Assembly (NCBI GenBank): GCA_002011085.2 | Contig: MTMB02000001.1 | Coordinates: 817,007-881,006, forward strand | Direction: 5' to 3' | DNA from: Candidatus Geothermarchaeum rappei | GTDB taxonomy: Archaea; Thermoproteota; Nitrososphaeria; Geothermarchaeales; JDFR-13 | DNA: 64,000 nt | Part shown: positions 36,988-44,603 of the stretch, in pieces | Numbering within the stretch: position 1 is the first letter of the stretch | Layout: every line of letters begins with the position of its first letter | Notes under the pieces: model-generated | Told to the model about the DNA's origin: nothing | The model's input: the letters and a program-made list of their open reading frames with translations, nothing else | Databases searched by the model: none | Made by a program: the position numbers and the translations under genes

Positions 36988-38466
36988 TTACCACCATCGT
37001 TCTATAACTACTTTCGTGTCAGTTAAGAACTCTAATGCGGTAATCTGTCCATGTACAACCCCGAAGAAAGACTCCTTCATGCCTCCAAATGGGAAGAAAG
37101 CCATTGGTGCAGCAATACCGACGTTTATACCCACGTTCCCAGCGATAATACGTCTCCTGAACTCCCTAGCCACTTTTCCACTAGATGTAAATATACTTGA
37201 AGCGTTTCCATATTTCGTACTGTTAGCCATCTCAATGGCCTCATCCAGAGAATCTGCGCGGATTATACTTGCGACTGGCCCAAATATCTCTTCTTGGGCT
37301 ATCACCATATCAGGAGTGACATTATCAAAAACTGTTGGGCCCACGAAGTAGCCATTGGGATACTCTTCGACCTTAACATTTCTCCCGTCTAACAATAGCT
37401 TTGCACCTTCCTCTACACCTTTATTGATGTATGATATTACTCTCTCCTTAGCTTTTTTAGTGACTAGGGGTGTTAGCTCGACGCTCTCATCCAGGCCGTA
37501 TCCAATCTTCAATTTACTCGCCATCTCAACAAACTTGGGAACCACTTTTTCATATGCGTCTCCCACAGGTACTAGTACCGCATTCGCCAAACACCTTTGC
37601 CCAGTATTTCCGTAAAAGGATGATATGAGATTGGGTATAGTCCGCTCAATATTTGCATCGGGCATTACAATGGCATAGTTCTTGGCACTAGCCTGAAGAA
37701 GCGATCGCTTACCTAGCTTCCCCGTTAACTCATATATTTTTTTAGCCACCGACGTAGAGCCTACAAAGGCTACCCCTTGGATATCCCTGTGTGATATAAG
37801 ACGTTCACCAGCCTCTGCACGTCCATAGATAACGTTGAATACTCCTGGTGGGAGCCTTATCTCATTAATAAGTTTATTTAACCAGTAAAAAGCAACTGGG
37901 GTAATCTCACTGGGCTTGACTACGACCGTGTCTCCTACTACAATCGCATGTGGGATAAACCAGAATGGAGACATTATAGGGAAGTTAAATGGCCCTATTA
38001 TAGCGAATGCACCTAGAGGCTCTCTAACTACATATTCATCAATTCCTGAGGCTATCTGATCAAGACGCTCCCCCTTTAATAGAGTATATCCAATTGCTAT
38101 TGCAGTCTCAACGTTTTCAATCATCCGCCTTACTTCTCCCCTAGCATCATCAATAGCCTTCCCATGATTCTGAGTAATTATCCTAGCAAGCTCTTCCTTA
38201 TGCTTCTCCAATACCTCCTTCATTCTAAAGAGATACTGTACTCTGGTGGTAACAGGGACGTTTCTCCATTTATCGAAAGCCCTTACAGCAGCTTCAACAG
38301 CCTCATCCACCTCCTCTGGAGTGACAAACGGGACTCTAGCGATAACCTCGTCTTTAGCAGGATTCATCACGCCGACCCATGTATCTGTCTCCGACTCTCT
38401 AAACTTACCATCTATATATATAGGTATCTTACCGTAATCCCTCTTTACTTCTGGTAAAACAGCCAT
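36988..38466 (-). CDS. mmsA: Methylmalonate-semialdehyde dehydrogenase (CoA-acylating)
   Basis: The 492-residue aldehyde dehydrogenase-fold enzyme oxidises methylmalonate or malonate semialdehyde to propionyl- or acetyl-CoA. It has IGPFNFPIMSPFWFIPHA, GVAFVGSTSVAK, the AKNYAIVMPDA segment typical of MmsA, and the catalytic C292 in NTGQRCLANAVLV. The last helix region, FFPFGGMKESFFGVVHGQ, also fits. It would take part in valine, thymine or beta-alanine breakdown and yields propionyl-CoA, which could feed the PccB and PrpBD genes in this window. The helical protein at 36557 lies downstream and an Lrp regulator upstream on the same strand. Confidence 0.88.
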   Translation of the reverse strand: MAVLPEVKRDYGKIPIYIDGKFRESETDTWVGVMNPAKDEVIARVPFVTPEEVDEAVEAAVRAFDKWRNVPVTTRVQYLFRMKEVLEKHKEELARIITQNHGKAIDDARGEVRRMIENVETAIAIGYTLLKGERLDQIASGIDEYVVREPLGAFAIIGPFNFPIMSPFWFIPHAIVVGDTVVVKPSEITPVAFYWLNKLINEIRLPPGVFNVIYGRAEAGERLISHRDIQGVAFVGSTSVAKKIYELTGKLGKRSLLQASAKNYAIVMPDANIERTIPNLISSFYGNTGQRCLANAVLVPVGDAYEKVVPKFVEMASKLKIGYGLDESVELTPLVTKKAKERVISYINKGVEEGAKLLLDGRNVKVEEYPNGYFVGPTVFDNVTPDMVIAQEEIFGPVASIIRADSLDEAIEMANSTKYGNASSIFTSSGKVAREFRRRIIAGNVGINVGIAAPMAFFPFGGMKESFFGVVHGQITALEFLTDTKVVIERWW

Positions 38467-38671
38467 GTCCAGAACACCTAGAACAACCCAACCTATTATT
38501 TAGGAAATACACAAGCATATAAAAAAACTTTTAAACATTATGGATGTATAATCGAAAAGAAATCTAAATTTATTATATATTATTAAACGAGGTGGGATAG
38601 AAGCTGTATTAAATCGAATGATATTTGTAGAAAAGGTTGTTGAAACGGAGATTGTAAACAGTTTTTTGAAG

Positions 38672-39148
38672 CTATTCTTCAGCAAGAGGTTCTATACGGG
38701 AGTCCTCCTTGATTATCTCTACGATAGTAATGGTATTTGTCCTCTCGATCTCCTCTAGATTAATTAACCGCTCCAAGATATTTTTTACAAAACTTTCCCT
38801 GTCCTTGGCCCTAGCTATTATAACAAAGTCGTTGTCTCCCAAGACATAGTACACTGCCCATACCCCAGGTATCTTAGCCAACTTCTCCCCAATACGCTTA
38901 TGATAACCAGGGCCATATTTGGCCTTGACTAAAGTGATTGTGAAATATTCATGCCCAATTAATTTTGGACTTATTTTGGCATAGTATCCCTCAATAACAC
39001 CCATAGACTCCATCTTCTTTATCCTATAGTAGATTGTGGATTTAGGCACGCCAACTATCCTAGATATCTCGTCAAGCGACTTCCTACAATCCTTCTGCAA
39101 CACATCCAATATTTTTAGATCTATTTCATCCAGATTAATCTTCCTCAT
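38672..39148 (-). CDS. Lrp/AsnC-family transcriptional regulator
   Basis: The product of about 158 residues has an N-terminal helix-turn-helix (DEIDLKILDVLQKDCRKSLDEISRIVGVPKSTIYYRIKKME) and a C-terminal RAM domain (GHEYFTITLVKAK, VWAVYYVLGDNDFVIIA) that normally binds an amino acid and assembles octamers. ATG 39148 has GGAG about nine bases upstream and is preferred over TTG 39163. A palindrome TCCAAAATTGGA lies across the expected start of transcription, as in self-repressed archaeal Lrp genes. It is upstream of mmsA on the same strand, 205 bp away, and could control it in response to valine or a related compound. Confidence 0.87.
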   Translation of the reverse strand: MRKINLDEIDLKILDVLQKDCRKSLDEISRIVGVPKSTIYYRIKKMESMGVIEGYYAKISPKLIGHEYFTITLVKAKYGPGYHKRIGEKLAKIPGVWAVYYVLGDNDFVIIARAKDRESFVKNILERLINLEEIERTNTITIVEIIKEDSRIEPLAEE

Positions 39149-39158
39149 ACTACTCAAC

Positions 39159-39198
39159 TCCAAAATTGGATAGTTTCCAACCCTTTATATATATAAAA
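39159..39198 (-). promoter_or_regulatory. Promoter of the Lrp gene with overlapping inverted repeat
   Basis: A strong TATA element, TTTATATATATAAAA, at 39184-39198 is followed 25 bp later by the dyad TCCAA-AA-TTGGA at 39159-39170. The dyad would cover the start point about 15 bp before ATG 39148. A further half-like TTCCAA lies at 39175-39180. The layout fits autoregulation by the encoded Lrp protein. Confidence 0.5.
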
Positions 39199-39253
39199 CA
39201 TGTTGGTAGGGAAAAATTTTAAATAGAAATATGTTATCCGAAATGAAATGTAA

Positions 39254-39269
39254 CCCCCTAATAAGGGGG
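39254..39269 (-). terminator. CCCCCT/AGGGGG stem-loop after the gene at 39294
   Basis: A six-pair stem with a four-base loop, 25 bp past the stop of the minus-strand gene, followed by T-rich sequence. It separates that gene from the Lrp promoter, so it may act as a terminator or message-end stabiliser. Confidence 0.4.
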
Positions 39270-39293
39270 ATAGATGTTATTCTAAGTATCTCT

Positions 39294-39947
39294 CTACAGA
39301 AATGTCCGGATAACTGCGAATTTAATGATCTCTTCTAAGTTAGATAAATGGGTATAGAATAGTAGAGACTCTTCTCCACCTCCTATATAGTCCTTTTCCT
39401 CCAGCGGGCTTCGTATGAACTCTCTTAGAGCAGGGTGAATCTGCCGCTTCTTATAATCCTCGGAAGAATAGTACTTGGATTTCTCATCTGGCTTCCTCAT
39501 AGGGCATGCAATACCCTTATCATTAGGATAGTTATCTGTTCCATGGAACTCCGCTACCCTCCTCCATTTCTTTTGATCCTTAAACTTCGTCTCTACAACG
39601 ATATACTTCCTCTTCTTATTCCCCAGATACTGGGTTTCACCGTAACTTACTACTACCTGCAGTTTCTTCACAACAAGATCTACTGTGAACTTCACTCCCA
39701 GATCCATCAAGACATCTTCCTGAGAAGATAATAGGTACGGTATGATGATCTCATCGATATACACGTCTAGAGTAGATGGGAGATCCTCAACTTCAAGTGA
39801 TGCTTTCAACACCTCAAGTTGAGAAGCATATAGATTTACAGCCATTATCTTCTTATCCTCCAATAAATTCATCTCTTTAATTACAGGGACATAGTCTATG
39901 TATACGTCTACCATGCCATCCTTCATAGACACATTCGCGATTCCCAT
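39294..39947 (-). CDS. Protein of unknown function
   Basis: The product is 217 residues and not recognised. It is soluble, with an N-terminal beta-rich half (VDVYIDYVPVIKEM, VVVSYGETQYL, KYIVVETKF) and a lysine/glutamate-rich C-terminal half containing HGTDNYPNDKGIACPMRKP, with a single cysteine. Nothing indicates a membrane or known active site. It has its own upstream region; the candidate small RNA at 40057-40124 lies on the same strand just before it, about 110 bp away. A stem-loop follows its stop. Confidence 0.65.
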   Translation of the reverse strand: MGIANVSMKDGMVDVYIDYVPVIKEMNLLEDKKIMAVNLYASQLEVLKASLEVEDLPSTLDVYIDEIIIPYLLSSQEDVLMDLGVKFTVDLVVKKLQVVVSYGETQYLGNKKRKYIVVETKFKDQKKWRRVAEFHGTDNYPNDKGIACPMRKPDEKSKYYSSEDYKKRQIHPALREFIRSPLEEKDYIGGGEESLLFYTHLSNLEEIIKFAVIRTFL

Positions 39948-40056
39948 TTTAAAACACCTAAAGACCTCCTTTTGTCCATTGCGTCGCTTAATTAAATTGG
40001 TAACTTAAGTATATAAGGAGTTTTAACATGAAAATGACTATAATGCAAATTATAAT

Positions 40057-40124
40057 TTGGGGGTTCTCCATTGGAGTCACTCATCACGTGATTCAGTACT
40101 TAAAGGAGCGATCATCACCCCCAA
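40057..40124 (-). ncRNA. Candidate C/D box sRNA (2'-O-methylation guide) directed at 16S rRNA
   Basis: This element lies in the largest gene-free gap of the window (39948-40379). On the minus strand a seven-pair terminal stem, TTGGGGG/CCCCCAA, encloses GTGATGA (box C), a 15-base spacer and CTGA (box D'). Five bases and a second GTGATGA (box C') follow, then a 12-base spacer and a degenerate GAGA where box D is expected. The first spacer contains TCCTTTAAGT, the exact complement of ACUUAAAGGA in the conserved archaeal 16S rRNA central region. The fifth base from D' would then select the second U of ACUU. A TATA box lies 25 bp upstream. The 15-base spacer and the poor box D are the weak points. 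Confidence 0.6.
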
Positions 40125-40143
40125 GAAAAATACAATCACAAAA

Positions 40144-40154
40144 CTAAATTTAAG
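40144..40154 (-). promoter_or_regulatory. TATA box of the candidate sRNA
   Basis: CTTAAATTTAG on the minus strand is centred 25 bp before position 40124, the first base of the RNA's terminal stem. This is the distance expected between an archaeal TATA box and the start of transcription. Confidence 0.45.
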
Positions 40155-40228
40155 ATAATTATTTGTCAACTCCAGACATCCAATAACCTTATGCTCCAAA
40201 CTAGAAGATATTTAATATGGGTTTCAAC

Positions 40229-40370
40229 TATTCGTAATCAAATACTTGATATATTTAATGGAAATAAAATAATTTGGCATTCTAATATGATATCTAGTTT
40301 TCATCTATAGGATATATTTTTTAGAATTATGTTTACGAATATATCATATTTTATTAACATATTATTCGTA
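40229..40370. repeat. Three copies of TATTCGTA before the membrane-protein pair
   Basis: TATTCGTA occurs at 40229-40236 and 40363-40370, and inverted (TACGAATA) at 40334-40341. The last two form an inverted repeat just before the start at 40380. The rest of this AT-rich stretch shows no reading frame. It may be an operator, but no regulator gene is adjacent. Confidence 0.35.
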
Positions 40371-40379
40371 GAAGTATAA

Positions 40380-40904
40380 TTGAAAAATAAAATGAGACAT
40401 GAGAGGATTATATCACTGTCCATTAACCTAATAATTATATTGACGCCAGTCATCCTCGCAATAGTAGCTTCAGGAAACTCTGTATTCACATTATTTGGAG
40501 AAGGAGCCCGGGATTCAACTGGATACGCCACGTTGATCGGTAGTGGCATGCCTGTATTTAAGATATATTCAATTGCATTAGATAGGACGGATGATACACA
40601 TATTCTGATACATCTCAATATGAGCGTAGATATAAAGGATAGAAACAATTTTACAATAATTTACTTTAAGGGAGCCATTTACGAGTGGGGAGATCACTCG
40701 AAGGTAGGTGAATTGATACTTCTTGACCAGCCTATTATATTCAGTAGGGAGGGAACCAGTAGGATTGTTTATCTAATGTTGGTAGGGGATAAGGATAAGC
40801 TTGATAGACTTCAGAAAGGAGAAAACACGTATATTGTCTATGGAGAAGTAGAGTTCAACATCGATCACGAAGGATTGGCCCTAAAGTTCAGGATACCGAT
40901 TTAG
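40380..40904 (+). CDS. Membrane-anchored protein of unknown function
   Basis: The product is 174 residues and not recognised. A signal-anchor helix (about residues 10-30) is followed by a soluble beta-rich domain with repeated short strands (HILIHLNMSVDIK, RIVYLMLVGDK, YIVYGEVEFNI), probably outside the cell. The start is TTG 40380 or ATG 40392; neither has a clear ribosome binding site, so a leaderless message is possible. The next gene follows 16 bp downstream in the same direction, so the two form an operon and may encode partners at the cell surface. Confidence 0.6.
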   Translation: MKNKMRHERIISLSINLIIILTPVILAIVASGNSVFTLFGEGARDSTGYATLIGSGMPVFKIYSIALDRTDDTHILIHLNMSVDIKDRNNFTIIYFKGAIYEWGDHSKVGELILLDQPIIFSREGTSRIVYLMLVGDKDKLDRLQKGENTYIVYGEVEFNIDHEGLALKFRIPI

Positions 40905-40920
40905 GTTATGGTGATTTGAA

Positions 40921-41496
40921 GTGGACACGTCTGAAATAAATATATTAATGATAATAACCGGGGCGATGTTGATATTCACCATAATACTCAACCTACCTTG
41001 GATAGAGGTATATACAGTATCCTCTGTGAATCCACTATTTAGATTAGAGCTCACCCCATACAACTTTAATCTTGTAACGGCTGGGGAGACGATATCTACT
41101 CCTGAACTCGAGCTACTTAACGATATATATATGTTCTATCTCCTCATCCTTGGTGGTTTGGCTGTGGCAGGCGGAGCCTCTTATAATACAGATCTGGGTT
41201 ACCTAGTGTATAGAACTGTCAAGAATAAAATCGTATATGTAGTATCCATCTTCACTGGATTACTACTAGTCGCATTCTTATATACACTATCCATAGGATT
41301 GGTAACGTTTTCTAGCATCGAATTTATGGGATTAATCGTTGACGTGAAGATCGCAGGGAGCTTTATCGGAGTACAGCAAGGCGAGATTCTCGTCCCACTA
41401 AAATTAGAGATTGGCCCGGGATTAGTGACATCGATAGTTGCATCTATATTATCTGCATTGAGTTCGAGGATAAAGCGTAAGTATGATGTAGATTGA
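40921..41496 (+). CDS. Four-helix membrane protein of unknown function
   Basis: The product is 191 residues and not recognised. There are hydrophobic segments at about residues 8-25, 70-85, 103-123 and 162-180, a loop of about 40 residues after the first helix that should face outside, and a basic C-terminus (SSRIKRKYDVD). It begins with GTG 40921, 16 bp after the anchored protein gene, in a likely two-gene operon. No motif of a transporter or enzyme is visible. Confidence 0.6.
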   Translation: MDTSEINILMIITGAMLIFTIILNLPWIEVYTVSSVNPLFRLELTPYNFNLVTAGETISTPELELLNDIYMFYLLILGGLAVAGGASYNTDLGYLVYRTVKNKIVYVVSIFTGLLLVAFLYTLSIGLVTFSSIEFMGLIVDVKIAGSFIGVQQGEILVPLKLEIGPGLVTSIVASILSALSSRIKRKYDVD

Positions 41497-41518
41497 TAAA
41501 AAGAGGGGGCTAACCATA

Positions 41519-42394
41519 TTAGAATAGCTCTTTATCGTGAGCCTCGTAGCTCCAGTAATCGATTATCTCATATACCTCCGCCCTAGTACTTAGTTTATCC
41601 AAGAAGTCTTTTTGACTGCCTTTTTCCATTAGGCCCTTGTAAATCCCTATGAGGGTCTTTACAGTAGCTCTGAATGATGTAGCTGGGAATATCACTATTT
41701 TATATCCCCACTCCCTAAACTGATCCACAGTATAATACGGGGTCTTGCCAAACTCCGTCATATTAGCTAGTAAAGGAACATTCAGTTCCCTAGAGAACCT
41801 CTTAAACTCATCTTCATTCGTTAACGCCTCAGGGAAAATTATGTCCGCCCCTGCCTCAACATATGCCTTAGCCCGCTCAACCGCGCTATCAAGACCCTCT
41901 ACTCCCCTCGCATCAGTTCTAGCAATGATAAGCATCTCCCGCCTAGCATTAACCGCATACCTTATTTTACGAACCATATCCTCTGTTGATATAAGCTGCT
42001 TACCAGTTAAATGCCCACATTTTTTAGGTAGAACCTGATCCTCTATATGAATTGCAGCGGCACCCATTTTCTCGAGGATCCTGACGGTTCTAGCGACGTT
42101 CAGAGCCTCTCCAAAGCCAGTGTCAGCGTCAACTATTAAGGGAATACCTATTTTACTGGCTATCTCCCTTACAAAGTAGGCTAGTTCATCTAGTGTCAAT
42201 AACCCCAAGTCTGGCAGACCAAGGGACCCCGTTAGTGCGGCTCCCGAGAGATAGATGCATTTGAAACCGATTTGCTCAGCGATCATAGCAGAGATAGGGT
42301 TGAATACCCCAGGTGCTACAATGATGTCCTCAGACTCAATTAAACTCCTAAGGTGTTTACCGGGATCGGATAAGCCGCGTAAAATGGGGATCAT
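41519..42394 (-). CDS. prpB: Methylisocitrate lyase / isocitrate lyase family (PrpB-like)
   Basis: The 291-residue TIM-barrel enzyme of the PEP mutase/isocitrate lyase superfamily has APGVFNPISAMIAEQIGF, the metal-binding DADTGFGEA, HIEDQVLPKKCGHLTGK with the active-site cysteine of the KKCGH motif, and ARTDARGVEGLD. Length and motifs fit PrpB, which splits 2-methylisocitrate into pyruvate and succinate. The start overlaps the end of the PrpD-like gene by 4 bp, so the two enzymes are translationally coupled and probably act in the methylcitrate route of propionate use. A methylcitrate synthase gene is not in the window. Confidence 0.85.
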   Translation of the reverse strand: MIPILRGLSDPGKHLRSLIESEDIIVAPGVFNPISAMIAEQIGFKCIYLSGAALTGSLGLPDLGLLTLDELAYFVREIASKIGIPLIVDADTGFGEALNVARTVRILEKMGAAAIHIEDQVLPKKCGHLTGKQLISTEDMVRKIRYAVNARREMLIIARTDARGVEGLDSAVERAKAYVEAGADIIFPEALTNEDEFKRFSRELNVPLLANMTEFGKTPYYTVDQFREWGYKIVIFPATSFRATVKTLIGIYKGLMEKGSQKDFLDKLSTRAEVYEIIDYWSYEAHDKELF

Positions 42395-43737
42395 CGTATC
42401 AGCCCCGCATTAATAGCTTCATTAATTTCTTTAATGTCATCTAGTGACTCCAGTCTCCAAACCATGTCCCATATGTCCTTGTAGTTACTCAATCTATCTT
42501 TCGTAAGTCTTTCAAACTTCTCATACAGTTCTTCACTGGACATCGGGTTCTTGAAGTGCCCCTTTGGATAAATCACTGTATCCTCATATACCGCGCCCTC
42601 GGCTACCTCCACGACAATTCTATTCGGAATCCCGATTGGATAGTATTCATCGAATCCGGGGCCAACTGCGATGTCTATCTTTTTAATAAGATCCTTAACC
42701 TCCTTCCGCTTAAGCTTCTCATCATCATATGAATCGACCCATATATAGCCGTCGTATAACGTTGTAGCCACGATATATGGAAGGCTGTGATCCGCGGTTT
42801 CCTTCGTCTTTGGATCCCACTTCTCAGGGTCTTTAACTATGATTTCATATGATACTGTGAATGTATCTATATGTATCTTTGTAATCTTACTGGGGTCATC
42901 GATATTCTTACGTATGTTGAGAACCGCGTCCACTGCGCTCATACTATGATACTCAACTGGATGTTTCTTGATACTTGTCTCCCTTATTTTATACTCATCC
43001 TTAGGGAACTCAAGTTCAAATTCACCTGAGACCTGTTTAAAGAAACCTCTCTCACCCTCAAACACAGGAGACGGTCCTGTCATCCCCTCCATAGCTAGGA
43101 GAGCGGCAAATAAACCGTTTCTAGCTGCATTTGCAGCTGCACATCCCTTCCACATACTTAGCTCTCCCACTCTAGTCTGTCTCAAGGCGATATTTGGCGT
43201 TGCAGCGAGGTTTACAGTCTGGACGATCTTCTCCTCAGGTAAGTCAAGGGCTAGAGCACTACCTACTGCAGAGGCTATCGCAATATATGTGACGTGATCC
43301 CATCCACGGTTCCTAATTGAAGAGGCGTCAGCAAGCCTACATGAGAGTTCATAAGCAGCTACAATTCCCTTTATAAATGTCAAGCCGTCGATACCTAGGA
43401 ACTCACCAGCTGCTTGGACAGCGGGGATATTATCACTAGGATGCAAAGCCTCTTTAGAGAGGTAGGTATCATTAAAGTCAATGTATCTAACCATGGCAGA
43501 GTTCAGGAATGCAGCGTGATCAGGAGTCATGGAACCTACTCCAATTCCAATTGCTCCTTTACCATCGAATCTACTTAATACGCTTCTCGCGATAGTGATG
43601 GGAGGAGCATCATAAGCCCCTATAGCCACGCCTATACTGTCCACCACCCTCTCCTTTACCAGCCTTATAACGTCCTTAGGAATCTTTGTATCCCTAAGCC
43701 TAACCACATAATCAGCTATCTTCTCCGCTAAGTTCAT
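42391..43737 (-). CDS. prpD: MmgE/PrpD-family 2-methylcitrate dehydratase
   Basis: The 448-residue product of the MmgE/PrpD family has VVDSIGVAIGAYDAPP, FLNSAMVRYIDFNDTYLS, HPSDNIPAVQAAGE and KHPVEYHSMSAVDAVLN in the helical domain, then the smaller domain with ETADHSLPYIVATTLYDG. It would dehydrate 2-methylcitrate to methylaconitate, directly before the PrpB-like lyase, whose gene overlaps by 4 bp. Some family members act on other substrates (itaconate or citrate), so the reaction rests on the pairing with prpB. The start is ATG 43737, with a short AT-rich upstream region. Confidence 0.85.
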   Translation of the reverse strand: MNLAEKIADYVVRLRDTKIPKDVIRLVKERVVDSIGVAIGAYDAPPITIARSVLSRFDGKGAIGIGVGSMTPDHAAFLNSAMVRYIDFNDTYLSKEALHPSDNIPAVQAAGEFLGIDGLTFIKGIVAAYELSCRLADASSIRNRGWDHVTYIAIASAVGSALALDLPEEKIVQTVNLAATPNIALRQTRVGELSMWKGCAAANAARNGLFAALLAMEGMTGPSPVFEGERGFFKQVSGEFELEFPKDEYKIRETSIKKHPVEYHSMSAVDAVLNIRKNIDDPSKITKIHIDTFTVSYEIIVKDPEKWDPKTKETADHSLPYIVATTLYDGYIWVDSYDDEKLKRKEVKDLIKKIDIAVGPGFDEYYPIGIPNRIVVEVAEGAVYEDTVIYPKGHFKNPMSSEELYEKFERLTKDRLSNYKDIWDMVWRLESLDDIKEINEAINAGLIR

Positions 43738-43874
43738 ATCGCGTCATCCTCCGATTACCAACTACAAATATTTTATGCTTCTAATGATTTTTATACTATC
43801 TAATTTATTCCATGGAAACATTTAGGCTATATGCAATGATTTTTCTAGCACAGCTACCTGTAAATTTATTATAA

Positions 43875-44579
43875 ATGAAAAGCGGTGAGGAAATAGTCAT
43901 ATTAGGTGGGGGTATAGAAGGACTAGCCGTAGCAGATTATCTACATAGGACCAACTTCTACTACGAGACTCTTCTAATAGATGAGGATAGGCCTATTAAA
44001 CCATCACTATATGAAGAGTATATCTATATGAATATAGGGTTTATAAATGGAGAGGCAACGCTATTTAAAGATCATTTAGAAGTAAAAACCAAGGATAAGG
44101 ATTGGATACTCAATCCCACTGCAATAATCATACTTAGCGAAGAATATTTGGATAAACTAGTGTCTCATTATTCACCTAATCAGTTAAAACTTAACCACCT
44201 GCTCCAAGCATATTTAATAGACCGTAGGATATTTGTCTCCCCCCTTCTACTACTCCGTGGAAACTGGGAGAGACTTAAGAAGAAAACTGGTATCTTGATT
44301 GGGCAAAGCGTTTCTAAATACCTATCTGGAGAATATACCTATGAAGATATTGAACTTAAAGCACGGAAAAAAGGGCTGGAGATAGCTCCCCACAAAGTCT
44401 CTAGAAACAGTAGGTTCTTCTTATGGTACTCATGTGAAGAACCCATATCCTGTTTAGATATTAATGGGATGATATTTAAGAATATACATCCTAAAAATGA
44501 CCTATTACTCATAGAGAATCCAAATGAGATTTTAGGGGATAGAGAAGAGATTATTATAGATCCATGCTATGAGAAATAA
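43875..44579 (+). CDS. Truncated FAD-type oxidoreductase-like protein
   Basis: The 234-residue product has a dinucleotide-binding start, VILGGGIEGLAVADYL with an IDED after the second strand, as in FAD-dependent oxidoreductases. The later parts of such enzymes are missing or strongly changed, and the conserved second motif (ATG or GD) is not visible. The remainder is helical and basic, with two cysteines (SCEEPISC) and an IIDPC end. It may be a remnant that took a new function; the reading frame is open and clean. It is a single gene between prpD (divergent) and glnA (convergent). Confidence 0.55.
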   Translation: MKSGEEIVILGGGIEGLAVADYLHRTNFYYETLLIDEDRPIKPSLYEEYIYMNIGFINGEATLFKDHLEVKTKDKDWILNPTAIIILSEEYLDKLVSHYSPNQLKLNHLLQAYLIDRRIFVSPLLLLRGNWERLKKKTGILIGQSVSKYLSGEYTYEDIELKARKKGLEIAPHKVSRNSRFFLWYSCEEPISCLDINGMIFKNIHPKNDLLLIENPNEILGDREEIIIDPCYEK

Positions 44580-44603
44580 ACAGGTAAAAATGTAAATGGA
44601 GGT

